The notes below the pieces were generated by a model. That model made no database searches, was not told the origin of the DNA, and was given only the letters and a program-made list of their open reading frames with translations. Shown here in pieces: positions 26,332 through 35,300 of a stretch of 64,000 nt of DNA; position 1 is the first letter of the stretch, and each line of letters begins with the position of its first letter. The DNA is from Accumulibacter phosphatis (GTDB lineage Bacteria; Pseudomonadota; Gammaproteobacteria; Burkholderiales; Rhodocyclaceae). The position numbers and the translations under genes are program-made. Where the stretch lies: the NCBI RefSeq assembly GCF_000024165.1, contig NC_013194.1, positions 3,906,001 to 3,970,000 on the forward strand. Reading direction: 5' to 3'.

Positions 26332-26916
26332 TTACTGCCCGCTCAACCGGCGCAGGATCGGCTCCAGCTTTGCCTCGTCAAGCCGCCCCAGGCGGCTCAT
26401 CGCCAACTGCCCGTCGCGAGCGATGACCAGTGTAAAGGGCAGGCCCTTGATGCGCAGGCCCGGAGTGTCGCTGATCGCCGGTGTGGCCGCCAGCAGCGGG
26501 TAGGTCACCGGCCGGGTCTTGACGAAGGACTGCATGTTTTCGACCTCGTCGATGCCGATGCCGACGAACTGCACACCCTGGCCCACGTACTCGCTTTGCA
26601 GACGCGCAAAGGCCGGCATTTCCTCGACGCAGGGGGCGCACCAACTGGCCCAGAAATTGACCACCAGCACCTTGCCCCGCCATTGCGCCATCGCTTGCTG
26701 GCGCCCGGCGAGGTCGGGCAGCGTCAACCGCATGACTGCGTCGGCGGCTGCCTGAGCGTCCTCGGGCGTCAACTGTTGTGACGAGATCAGACCGGCAGGG
26801 ACGCCATCGGTGACCGAACGGCTCTGCTCAAGCAGACGGTAGCCGAGGAAGCCGATGCTTGCCAGCGTCAGCACGCCGGCCACCACGGCGAGAGCAAGCG
26901 CGTGCTGCGGCTTCAT
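26332..26916 (-). CDS. TlpA/ResA-type membrane-anchored thioredoxin
   Basis: A 194-residue protein with an N-terminal anchor (LALAVVAGVLTLASIGFLGYRLL), a linker and a thioredoxin domain with active site FWASWCAPCVEEMPAF and cis-Pro region KGLPFTLVIARDG. It should reduce disulfides in the periplasm. Its ATG overlaps the stop of the heme-copper oxidase-like gene by 4 bases, so it probably serves that protein or the copper sites supplied by the SCO and PCu(A)C proteins next door. An open frame runs upstream of this start but only through the oxidase gene in another frame. Confidence 0.9.
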   Translation of the reverse strand: MKPQHALALAVVAGVLTLASIGFLGYRLLEQSRSVTDGVPAGLISSQQLTPEDAQAAADAVMRLTLPDLAGRQQAMAQWRGKVLVVNFWASWCAPCVEEMPAFARLQSEYVGQGVQFVGIGIDEVENMQSFVKTRPVTYPLLAATPAISDTPGLRIKGLPFTLVIARDGQLAMSRLGRLDEAKLEPILRRLSGQ

Positions 26917-28328
26917 CCCGGCGTGCGCCGCGACATCGCCTTGAGGCAAACGACGACAAACATCAAGCCGCCGATGATGGCGATCAGGCCGCCGAGGCCC
27001 ATCATTCCCATGCCGATCTTCTGCGGCAAGGTCGTCAGCAACTGCTCGGCGCCGGCGACCTTGCGCTGGACGCCGTAGCCGCCCGACCATGCCAGGCCGA
27101 GCACATGCACGAGTTGGCCGAAGCCATACACGTAGGGCTGCCAGAGCGCCATCCGGCCTGCTGCCGGCTGGAAGCCCAGGTGTGGCAGGAGCACGTAGGC
27201 GAGCCCCATGAAGGCCAGCGTCACGCCGACTGTCGAACCATGGTAGTGCGCCGGAATCACCACGTTGACGCCCTGGATCATGTAGCCGAGCACGCCGCCG
27301 AGCGCAAACAGAGTGAAGGACGCGACGAAGGCCGACTTGGCCGGATCGGCCGGCACGCCGCGCAGGCCCCATAGCGACAGGACACCGAGCAGGATCAGCG
27401 GCGCCATGTAGGGATGGCCCCAGAGCATCAGCTTGGCGAAGAACTCCATGTGCGGCAACGAGCCGGCCGGGACGAGCAGGTAGATCGCCGGCACGGCGAG
27501 CAGCGGCACAGCGGCAACCAGGAACAGCACCGAAACCGCGCGCAACGAGGCCATCGTCGGCCGCCCGACCTGCGCGGCGATCCACAGCCAGGCGACGACC
27601 ATCAGCAGCGCATGCTGAAACTGCAGCGTGTGTCCGCCACCCCAGAACAATACTTCGTAATAGTGCGTCTCCTCGATCCACGGCACCATCGCCCAGGACC
27701 AGAAGAAGGCGGCGAGTGACAGAAACGCGGCGACGGCGCCCAGAAAAGCGCCGAGCCGCAGTGGCTCGCCCAGAAAAGGCCGCGGCCAGGTGGTGATCAG
27801 CGCGCGCAGCACGGTCAGGCTCGCGCCGGCGGCGAAGATCCAGAGGGAGGCAAAGAACAGCGGCTGCCTGAGCACCGGAATATAGTTGTTGAGCACCGGC
27901 TCGGCCCCCGGGAAGAAGGGGGAAACGCTCATCAGCGCCGTCCCCAGCGCCGCCAGGCCGACGCCACTCCAGCCCAGCGATGCCAGGCCGCTGCCGCCGA
28001 CGGCGCACCAGATCACGGCGGCAAAGGCCATGAACCACACGGCCACCGACAGGTCGACGTGCACCACCAGTGCCGCGCGGAACAGATCCTTCAAGGGAAA
28101 GACATCCTGAATGCCGGGCGTTCTGGACAAGACCAAAAGCACGGCGAGGACGCCGGAACCGATCAGTGCCAGCACGCCCAGCCACAACCAGGCGCGCGCC
28201 AGACCCGCTGGCGTTCCCGAAGCGATTGCCGGGGCAGCGGAGGCTGCCGGAGAAACCCTTGTCTGTGGCGAATCCAAAGCTGCCTCGCGCGCGAAAAATC
28301 GTATGAGTATAAGGCCGGGCAGCGGCAT
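26913..28328 (-). CDS. Lone heme-copper oxidase subunit I-like protein (possible NO reductase family)
   Basis: A 471-residue protein with about twelve hydrophobic helices. Heme ligands are visible: H90 in VVHVDLSVAVWF and the pair H361/H363 in IPAHYHGSTVGVT. For CuB, H233 is in FWGGGHTLQF and H305 in LWGHPYMAP. The usual His-His pair of helix VII is His-Pro here, and the Tyr four residues after the first CuB His is Phe, with Gln at +3. No subunit II, cytochrome subunit or ccoO gene is adjacent. It therefore belongs to the superfamily but not to a standard cbb3 oxidase; an unusual NO reductase is possible. A DNR-like regulator is divergent and a thioredoxin gene is coupled. Confidence 0.8.
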   Translation of the reverse strand: MPLPGLILIRFFAREAALDSPQTRVSPAASAAPAIASGTPAGLARAWLWLGVLALIGSGVLAVLLVLSRTPGIQDVFPLKDLFRAALVVHVDLSVAVWFMAFAAVIWCAVGGSGLASLGWSGVGLAALGTALMSVSPFFPGAEPVLNNYIPVLRQPLFFASLWIFAAGASLTVLRALITTWPRPFLGEPLRLGAFLGAVAAFLSLAAFFWSWAMVPWIEETHYYEVLFWGGGHTLQFQHALLMVVAWLWIAAQVGRPTMASLRAVSVLFLVAAVPLLAVPAIYLLVPAGSLPHMEFFAKLMLWGHPYMAPLILLGVLSLWGLRGVPADPAKSAFVASFTLFALGGVLGYMIQGVNVVIPAHYHGSTVGVTLAFMGLAYVLLPHLGFQPAAGRMALWQPYVYGFGQLVHVLGLAWSGGYGVQRKVAGAEQLLTTLPQKIGMGMMGLGGLIAIIGGLMFVVVCLKAMSRRTPG

Positions 28329-28503
28329 ATGACAACTGCAGCCGCTGGTGCCGTTCCCTCCCGGACCACGCCTGGCGGATGGGCTTGCGGGTATCAAAAC
28401 GGCATGTACCGCCCGGAGTTGGCGACAGGCTTGCCCCTGACCATCACAGATGCGAATATTGCCGACTTTCGGCAGCTTTCTGGCCGACATTTGCGGAAGC
28501 GAC

Positions 28504-29205
28504 ATGCACTCACACCAGCACGGCATGAACATCGAGGCGCTCCTGGCGCTCCTGGCGCACGTGCCGCTGTTCAATGAACTGGACGCGGGAGAAATCGCGC
28601 GTCTGGCCCGCGGCACGCGCGAAGTCGCGGCGGCGCGCGGCGACATCCTGTTCCACAAGGGAGACACCCCGAGCGGCTTCCACCTGATCGTGTACGGACA
28701 GGTGAAGCTGGCCTTCACGTCGCCCCAGGGCGGCGAGAAGGTCGTCGACATCCTCGGGCAGGGTCAGACCTTCGGCGAAGCCGTGATGTTCATGGACCGG
28801 CCGTTCATGGTCTATGCACAGGCGCTGGCCGACTCACTGCTGTTGCACATTTCGAAGACGGCGATCATCGAGGAACTCAACAGCGACCCCAAGCTCGGTC
28901 GCAAGATGATCGCCGGCCTGTCGATGCGTCTGCACCACCTGATCACCGACGTGGAATCGTACTCGCTGCACTCGGGTCGCCAGCGAATCATCGGCTACCT
29001 GCTGCGGGAGCAGTTCGGCGACGCCGAGAAAGTGATCACCGTCACCTTGCCGACCAACAAGGGAGTGATCGCCTCGCGCCTCAATCTGACGCAGGAGCAC
29101 TTCTCGCGCATACTGCATGAGTTGTCGGAGAAGGGACTGATCGTCGTCGAAGGCCGCAGGATCCACATCCCGGATGTCGAGAAACTGCGCCTTTACGATC
29201 ACTGA
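28504..29205 (+). CDS. Crp/Fnr-family regulator, DNR-like
   Basis: A 233-residue transcription factor. Residues about 20-130 form the cyclic-nucleotide-binding-like sensor (GDILFHKGDTPSGFHLIVYGQVKL, GQTFGEAVMF). A long dimer helix and a winged helix-turn-helix follow (NKGVIASRLNLTQEHFSRILHELSEKGLI). The cysteines needed for an FNR iron-sulfur cluster are absent, which points to the DNR/NnrR group, where heme-bound NO activates denitrification genes. It starts at MHSHQHGMN with a GGAAG site; a second in-frame ATG is at 28525. It is divergent from the heme-copper gene and near the nos cluster, so it is the best candidate to bind the FNR-like boxes at 21562 and 24438. Confidence 0.85.
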   Translation: MHSHQHGMNIEALLALLAHVPLFNELDAGEIARLARGTREVAAARGDILFHKGDTPSGFHLIVYGQVKLAFTSPQGGEKVVDILGQGQTFGEAVMFMDRPFMVYAQALADSLLLHISKTAIIEELNSDPKLGRKMIAGLSMRLHHLITDVESYSLHSGRQRIIGYLLREQFGDAEKVITVTLPTNKGVIASRLNLTQEHFSRILHELSEKGLIVVEGRRIHIPDVEKLRLYDH

Positions 29206-29246
29206 AGTCTGTCGCACCCACAATACCTCACGAGGAGACACCCGGA

Positions 29247-30725
29247 ATGGCATTGGAAACCGAGATCAAGATGAGCCTGCCGGCAGGCGCCGCCCGCCGC
29301 CTGCCGGCACACCCGCTGCTCGCCGACAGCAAGCCGCTGCGGCAGCAACTGGTCAATACCTACTATGACACCGCCGACCTGCGCCTTCAGCGCAAGCGCC
29401 TCGCGGTACGCTACCGCCAGAAGGGCAGCGAGTGGTTGCTGACCGTGAAGAGCGACGCGCCCTCCCCCGGGGGGCTGGCACAACGGCGCGAGTGGGAGGT
29501 TGCCAGCCAACCGGGCGAGTTCGATTTCGCGCATGTCGACAACATGAAGCTCCGCCGCTTTCTCGAATCGGTGACGTCCGAGCTGGTGCCGGTGTTTACC
29601 ACCGACTTCATGCGCAGCCTCTGGATTCTCACGCCGCAGGACGGAACGCGCATCGAGGTCGCGCTCGACCGCGGCAAGATCATCGCCGGCGAGCGTAGCG
29701 ACCCCATTTGCGAGGTCGAACTCGAACTACTCGAGGGCAGCGTCGATGAGCTGTTCGCCGCCGCCGTCGCCCTGCAGGCCGAGCTGCCGCTGCATCCGGA
29801 AGGCGCCAGCAAGGCCGAGCGCGGCTACCGGCTGGCCGCCGACACGGCGCTGGCACCGGTCAGGGCGACCAATGCGGTACTGGAAATGGGCATGACCACC
29901 ATCGCGGTCTTCCGCAGCACGGTGTTTTCCTGCCTGGGACAACTGCAGGGCAACGAACGCGGCGTCCGCGACACCGACGCCCCCGAGTACATCCATCAGG
30001 CGCGCGTGGCCATGCGCCGCCTGCGTTCGGCGATTCGGCTGTGGCGACCGTTGCTGCCGGCCGATTACGTCAGCAACTTCGATCCGCGCTGGCGCACGCT
30101 CGCCAATCAGCTCGGCGACACGCGCAACTGGGACGTCTTGATCACCGAGATCCTGCCGCCGATCAGCAAGGCGTTTCCGGAACACAGCGACATCCGGCGG
30201 CTGGAGAACGAGGCCAGAACACACCTGACCGCCTGCCGCAAGCAGGCCAGGGCGGCGATGACCTCGCCCACCTACTCGCAATTACTGCTCGAATTCACCG
30301 CCGCCAGCGTCGCCCTGGCGGAGAGCAAGAAGCCACCGATTGGCGGGTTCGCGCCGCGTTCGTTGAACAAGCGCGCCAAGCGCGTGGCGGCGCTGGCGAC
30401 CGAAACCCGCGATGCGAATCCGGAAGCCCGGCATGCCCTGCGCGTGGCCTTGAAGCGTCTGCGCTACGCACTCGAGTTCTTCGCGCCGCTGTTTCCCTTG
30501 CGGCGCATGCAGCGCTATCACCAGAGCGCTGCCGGCCTGCTCGAACTGCTCGGCCAGATGAACGATATCGTGGTCGCCGAGCAGCTTGCCATGCAGGCCC
30601 TCCCCGGCCACCACAGCGACCTCGTGCGCGCCTGGCTGGCCGGACGCAGCGACCTGATGCTCGCACAACTCGGCCCGCTCCTCGGCGAGTTCCTCCGCCA
30701 CCAGCCACCCTGGGAGCACGGCTGA
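29247..30725 (+). CDS. CYTH-CHAD domain protein
   Basis: A 492-residue protein. The N-terminal 200 residues are a CYTH (triphosphate tunnel) domain: ETEIKMSL, TYYDTADLRLQRKRLAVRYRQKG, VKSD and a C-terminal EVELELLEG. Residues about 215-492 are a CHAD domain with its conserved His/Arg helices (YIHQARVAMRRLRSAIRLW and ARHALRVALKRLRYALEFF). CYTH domains hydrolyse inorganic triphosphate or related compounds, and CHAD domains bind inorganic polyphosphate. Polyphosphate handling is therefore likely, which fits a polyphosphate-accumulating host. An in-frame downstream gene overlaps it by 4 bases. Confidence 0.9.
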   Translation: MALETEIKMSLPAGAARRLPAHPLLADSKPLRQQLVNTYYDTADLRLQRKRLAVRYRQKGSEWLLTVKSDAPSPGGLAQRREWEVASQPGEFDFAHVDNMKLRRFLESVTSELVPVFTTDFMRSLWILTPQDGTRIEVALDRGKIIAGERSDPICEVELELLEGSVDELFAAAVALQAELPLHPEGASKAERGYRLAADTALAPVRATNAVLEMGMTTIAVFRSTVFSCLGQLQGNERGVRDTDAPEYIHQARVAMRRLRSAIRLWRPLLPADYVSNFDPRWRTLANQLGDTRNWDVLITEILPPISKAFPEHSDIRRLENEARTHLTACRKQARAAMTSPTYSQLLLEFTAASVALAESKKPPIGGFAPRSLNKRAKRVAALATETRDANPEARHALRVALKRLRYALEFFAPLFPLRRMQRYHQSAAGLLELLGQMNDIVVAEQLAMQALPGHHSDLVRAWLAGRSDLMLAQLGPLLGEFLRHQPPWEHG

Positions 30726-32233
30726 ACGATTCGCGCGCGCCGACGACGGCGGGCGCCGACCGGAAAGACACGCTCGTCACGCGGCCAGCCGCCCCCCGGC
30801 CGCCGGCGCCGACGCGGCAAGCGCTCGTCGCCACCGCCGCGCGCCTGATCTTCCTGGCGCTGCTCGCCGTCCTTGGCGGCGGCGCGCCGGCGGCGCAGAC
30901 GACGGACTTGCCGGCTACCGTCAGCGAAGCGCTGCAGGAAGCAGGTATCCCGGCGCGTTCGCTCGGCATCGTCGTGCAGCCGGTCGATGGCGGGCCGGCA
31001 CTGCTCAGCCACAATGCCAGGCAAGCGATGAACCCGGCCTCGGTAATGAAGCTGGTCACCACCTACGCCAGCCTCGAACTGCTCGGGCCTGCCCACACCT
31101 GGCGGACCGAGATCCTTACCGAAGCCGTACCGAACAACGGCCGACTCGACGGCAACCTCTATCTGCGCGGCAGTGGCGATCCGAAACTCGCGCTCGAGCA
31201 GTTCTGGCTGCTGCTGCGCCAGTTGCGGGCGCGCGGACTGAGCGAGATCAGTGGCGACCTAGTCCTCGATCGCAGCGCCTTTGCGCTGGCCGCGCACGAT
31301 CCGGGCGAGTTCGACAACGAACCGCTGCGTCCCTACAATGCCGGCCCCGACGCCCTGCTCGTCAACCTCAAGAGCGTGCGCCTCACCTTGCAGCCTGACC
31401 CGGCGCGCAAGGCAGTCAAGGTGATCGCCGAAACGCCGGCCGAGGGCCTGCGAATCGTCAATCGCCTGACTCTCGGCCGCGAAGCCTGCGGCGACTGGCG
31501 CGAACAGATCAAGCCCGTGATCAGTGGCCTCAGCATCGAGCTCGCCGGCAGTTTTTCGGCCGCCTGCGGGGAGAAGGCCTTGCACCTCGCGCCGTGGACG
31601 GCCGACGTGCAGGTCGAGAGCCTGTTCCGCGCCCTCTGGCGGGAACTCGGCGGCAGCCTCGGCGGGCGCGTCCGTGAAGGACGCACGCCGGTGACCGCGC
31701 GCCCCGTCGCCGTCCAGGAATCGCCGACGCTCGGCGAGATCGTCCGCGACATCAACAAGTACAGCAACAACGTCATGGCCCGCCAACTGTTTCTGAGCCT
31801 CGACGGCGAACGCCCGGCGACGGCCGAGGGAGCGCGCCGCCAGATCGCCGGCTGGCTGCAGGGCAAGGGACTGACGCTGCCCGAACTGGTGCTCGACAAC
31901 GGTTCGGGCCTGTCGCGCAGCGAGCGCATCTCGGCCCAGGGGCTGGCTCAACTGCTGCGTGCCGCCTGGCAAAGCCCGGTGATGCCCGAACTGATCGCCT
32001 CGCTACCCCTCGCCGGCGTCGATGGCACCTTGCGCAAACGGCTGAACGACGGCGCCGCGACCGGCCGCGCGCACCTGAAGACCGGCTATCTCGAGGGCGT
32101 GCGGGCAATCGCCGGTTACGCGCTCGACAACAGCGGCAGGCGCTGGATCGTCGTCTGCCTGATCAACGACCCGAAGGCTCGACTCGCGAAACCGGCCATC
32201 GATGCCCTGCTGCTCTGGGTGACGAAGCGCTGA
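30722..32233 (+). CDS. dacB: D-alanyl-D-alanine carboxypeptidase/endopeptidase, PBP4 type
   Basis: A roughly 503-residue PBP4-type enzyme that trims or cleaves peptidoglycan cross-links in the periplasm. The three active-site motifs are present: SVMK in NPASVMKLVTTY, SNN in NKYSNNVMARQL and KTG in HLKTGYLEGVRAIAGY. A hydrophobic signal (LIFLALLAVLGGGAPAAQ) precedes the mature part. No ATG, GTG or TTG lies in frame between the end of the CYTH-CHAD gene and this signal. The best start is CTG at 30722, which forms a CTGA overlap with the preceding stop, exactly where ATGA overlaps occur elsewhere here. The exact N-terminus is uncertain. Confidence 0.88.
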   Translation: MNDSRAPTTAGADRKDTLVTRPAAPRPPAPTRQALVATAARLIFLALLAVLGGGAPAAQTTDLPATVSEALQEAGIPARSLGIVVQPVDGGPALLSHNARQAMNPASVMKLVTTYASLELLGPAHTWRTEILTEAVPNNGRLDGNLYLRGSGDPKLALEQFWLLLRQLRARGLSEISGDLVLDRSAFALAAHDPGEFDNEPLRPYNAGPDALLVNLKSVRLTLQPDPARKAVKVIAETPAEGLRIVNRLTLGREACGDWREQIKPVISGLSIELAGSFSAACGEKALHLAPWTADVQVESLFRALWRELGGSLGGRVREGRTPVTARPVAVQESPTLGEIVRDINKYSNNVMARQLFLSLDGERPATAEGARRQIAGWLQGKGLTLPELVLDNGSGLSRSERISAQGLAQLLRAAWQSPVMPELIASLPLAGVDGTLRKRLNDGAATGRAHLKTGYLEGVRAIAGYALDNSGRRWIVVCLINDPKARLAKPAIDALLLWVTKR

Positions 32234-32321
32234 GTTGCCGCCGGCAAACCCCCGCAGGAAACGGCGACCACGCGGCCGCCGGGGTGCTCCCGGCGAACTC
32301 CCGGGCAGCGCCACACGATGA

Positions 32322-35300
32322 CTAAGCGTGAGCGCGCACGAAAGCCGCGAACTGGGCTGGCGCCAAGGGCCGGCTGAACAGATAGCCCTGCGCTTCATCG
32401 CAGCCCTTCGCACGCAGGAAAGCGAGTTGCGCTTCGCTCTCGACACCCTCGGCGATCGTCTGCAGGCCGAGGTCGCGCGCCAGGCTGATCGTCGCCGTGA
32501 CGATCGCTTCGTCTTCCGGGTCGGCGGCGAGATCGGCGACGAACGAGCGGTCGATCTTCAGCTTGTGTACGCGAAAGCGCTTGAGGTAGCTCATTGACGA
32601 ATAGCCGGTGCCGAAGTCGTCGATCGACATGCGTACGCCAAGCGCGCGCAGTTTGTCCATGGTCGCGATGGCGGCCAGCGGATTGTCCATGGCGACGCTT
32701 TCCGTCAACTCGAGTTCGAGAAACTGCGCCGCCAGACCCTCGGCGTCGAGAATGCGGGAGACCACATCGGTCAGACTCGCCTGGCGAAACTGCACCGCCG
32801 ACAGGTTGACGGCAACCGTCATCGGCGGCAAACCCTCTTGCTGCCAGACCCGCAACTGGCTGACCGCCGCCCTGAGCACCCACTCGCCGATCGGCAGGAT
32901 CAGTCCGCACTCCTCGGCGATCGGGATGAACTCGACCGGCGAGACCATGCCGAGTTGCGGATGCTGCCAGCGCAGCAGTGCCTCGGCACCGACCAGACGC
33001 CGGTCGGCCAGCGTGAACTGCGGCTGGTAATGCAGGCGCAACTCGCCGTTTTCGAGCGCCCGCCGCAGGTCGTTCTCGATCTGCAGGTTGCGTGCCGAGC
33101 GCTCCTGCATCTCGGCCGTGAAAAAACAGTAGGCATTGCGGCCGCTCTGCTTGGCACGATACATCGCCGTATCGGCACTCATCGACAGCGCCTCGAAGCT
33201 CTCGCCGTCGGCCGGGTACATGGCGATTCCCGCCGACAGCGAGCAGGTCAGCTCATGCTGCTCGATACGATAGGCCGGCGCCATCACCTCCAGGAGCTTG
33301 GCGGCGACATGCGCCGCGCCGTCGGCGTCGGTGCTCGGCAGAACGACGATGAACTCGTCGCCGCCGAGGCGGGAAACAGTGTCCTCGTCGCGCACGGCAC
33401 GCCGGAGTCGCTCGGCCACCTGAATCAGCAGGGCGTCGCCCACCCGGTGACCCAGCGAATCGTTGACATTCTTGAAACGGTCCAGGTCGACGAACATCAG
33501 CGCCAGCGCTTCACGGCCGCGATGCGCACGCGCAAGGTCGTGCCTGACCCGCTCCTCGAGCAGGCTGCGGTTGGGCAGACCGGTCAGTGCATCGAAATGC
33601 GCCAGACGCTGAATGCTGGCCTCGGCTTCCTTGTGCTGGGTGATGTCGATGAAGGTGCCGATATAGTGGGTAGGCGCGCCATCGCCGTCGACCCGGCTGA
33701 TCAGGAGCCACTCGGGATAGACGCTGCCATCCTTGCGCCGGTTCCAGATCTCGCCCTGCCAATGGCCCAGCGATTCGATGGACTCCCACATGCTCTGGTA
33801 GAAGGCCTGATCGTGTCGCCCCGAGGCGAGCAGGCTCGGATTGCGGCCGAGGACCTCGACCTCGCTGTAGCCGGTGATACGAGTGAAAGCCTGATTGATC
33901 ATCACGATGTTGCACGCGGCATCGGTGATGGCGATCCCTTCGCCACCCTGCTCGAAGACCTTGGCAGCGAGATTCAGTTGCGCCGCCGCCTGCTTCTGGG
34001 CGGTGATGTCGACGATGGTTCCCAGGTAACCGGCGAGCGCGCCCTGGGCATCGCGCATCACGGTAACCGCCAGCCGAATGGTGATGCGGCGTCCGTCCTT
34101 GCGCACGCCGGCCGTCTCCCGCTCATCCACCTGACCGCTGCAGCGCGCCCGCGCGACCAGCGCGTCGAAGCCGGCTTCCACGCGGCAACCGAGATCCCGG
34201 CTCAGCGCCACGGCCGCCGCCGCGATCTCCTCGGCGTCGTGCCAGAGCGTCGGCGTCACCTTGCCCACCACCTCGTGCGCGGCATAGCCGAAGATCGCTT
34301 CGGCGCCGGGGTTGAAGACCGTGATCAGCCCCTGCGGATCGGTGGCGACGATGCCGCACGCCGCACTCGCCAGGACCGATGCCTTCAGCGCCTCGCTCTC
34401 GCGCAGCGCTTGCTCCACCTGCCGGCGTTCGGCGAGCAGCGCGGAGTTCTCGAGGGCTACCGCGGCGCTCGCCGCCAGCCCGTGCAGCAGGCGCACGTCG
34501 CCATCGCCAAAGCCACCGGGCTTGTTGTGAATCTCGAAACAACCGAGCAACTCGCCATGGCGGCTGATGATCGGCATGTCGAGCAGACAGTCGAAGCCGA
34601 TCGCCTGGCGAATCTCGGGGATCACCCAGGGATCGTGCTCGGCATCGTTGCTGAGATGAAAGCTCCGCGTCTGCATCACCCGACCAGGCACGCCGTAGCC
34701 CGGCGAAAAACGGTAATCGACCGGCAGCAACTGGCCACCGCGGTTGTACTCGGCGAAGACCATCTGCCCGCCGGCAATGCGCGCCGCCGCGCCACCGCCA
34801 GCGCCGGTGACCTTGAGGGCAGCGGCGATGAGCTGGCGCAGGATCACCGGAATGTCGAGTTCGCTGTTGATCTCCTGACTGGCAGCCGAAAGCTGCACGA
34901 GCTGTTCACTGCGCCGCAACAAGGCGGCCTCCGCTCGTTTGCGGTCGGTGATGTTCATTGCCGTGCCGACCGCCAGTACCGCCCGCCCCGCCGCATCGCG
35001 TTGGGCAACACGGCCTCGCGTCTGCAGCCAGACGCCTTCGCCCGAATGCGTGACGATCTGATGCTCGAAACTGAAGACCGGCTCGGCCGAGGCCATCGCC
35101 GCGCGGAAGCTTTCCGTCAACGCCGCGCGGTGATCCGGATGCACCAGTTCCATCAGCGCCCCCGTACTCCCCGGATCCTCGCCGTGATCGAGCCCCAGCA
35201 CCTGCAACATGCTCGTATCGTAACGAAGCTGGTCGCTGAGCAGATCCAGTTCCCAGAAGACCAGTTGCGTGGCTTCGGTCGCCATGCGCAAGCGGGCCTC

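Noticed and set aside
26332..28335. A 667-residue thioredoxin with a long N-terminal region
   Set aside because: The extension is the heme-copper gene out of frame. The thioredoxin starts at 26916 with a membrane anchor and ATGA overlap.
28390..28450. Possible FNR boxes between the heme-copper gene and the DNR-like gene
   Set aside because: TTGCGGGTATCAA and TTGCCCCTGACCATCAC have wrong spacing or too many mismatches, so I do not call a site.
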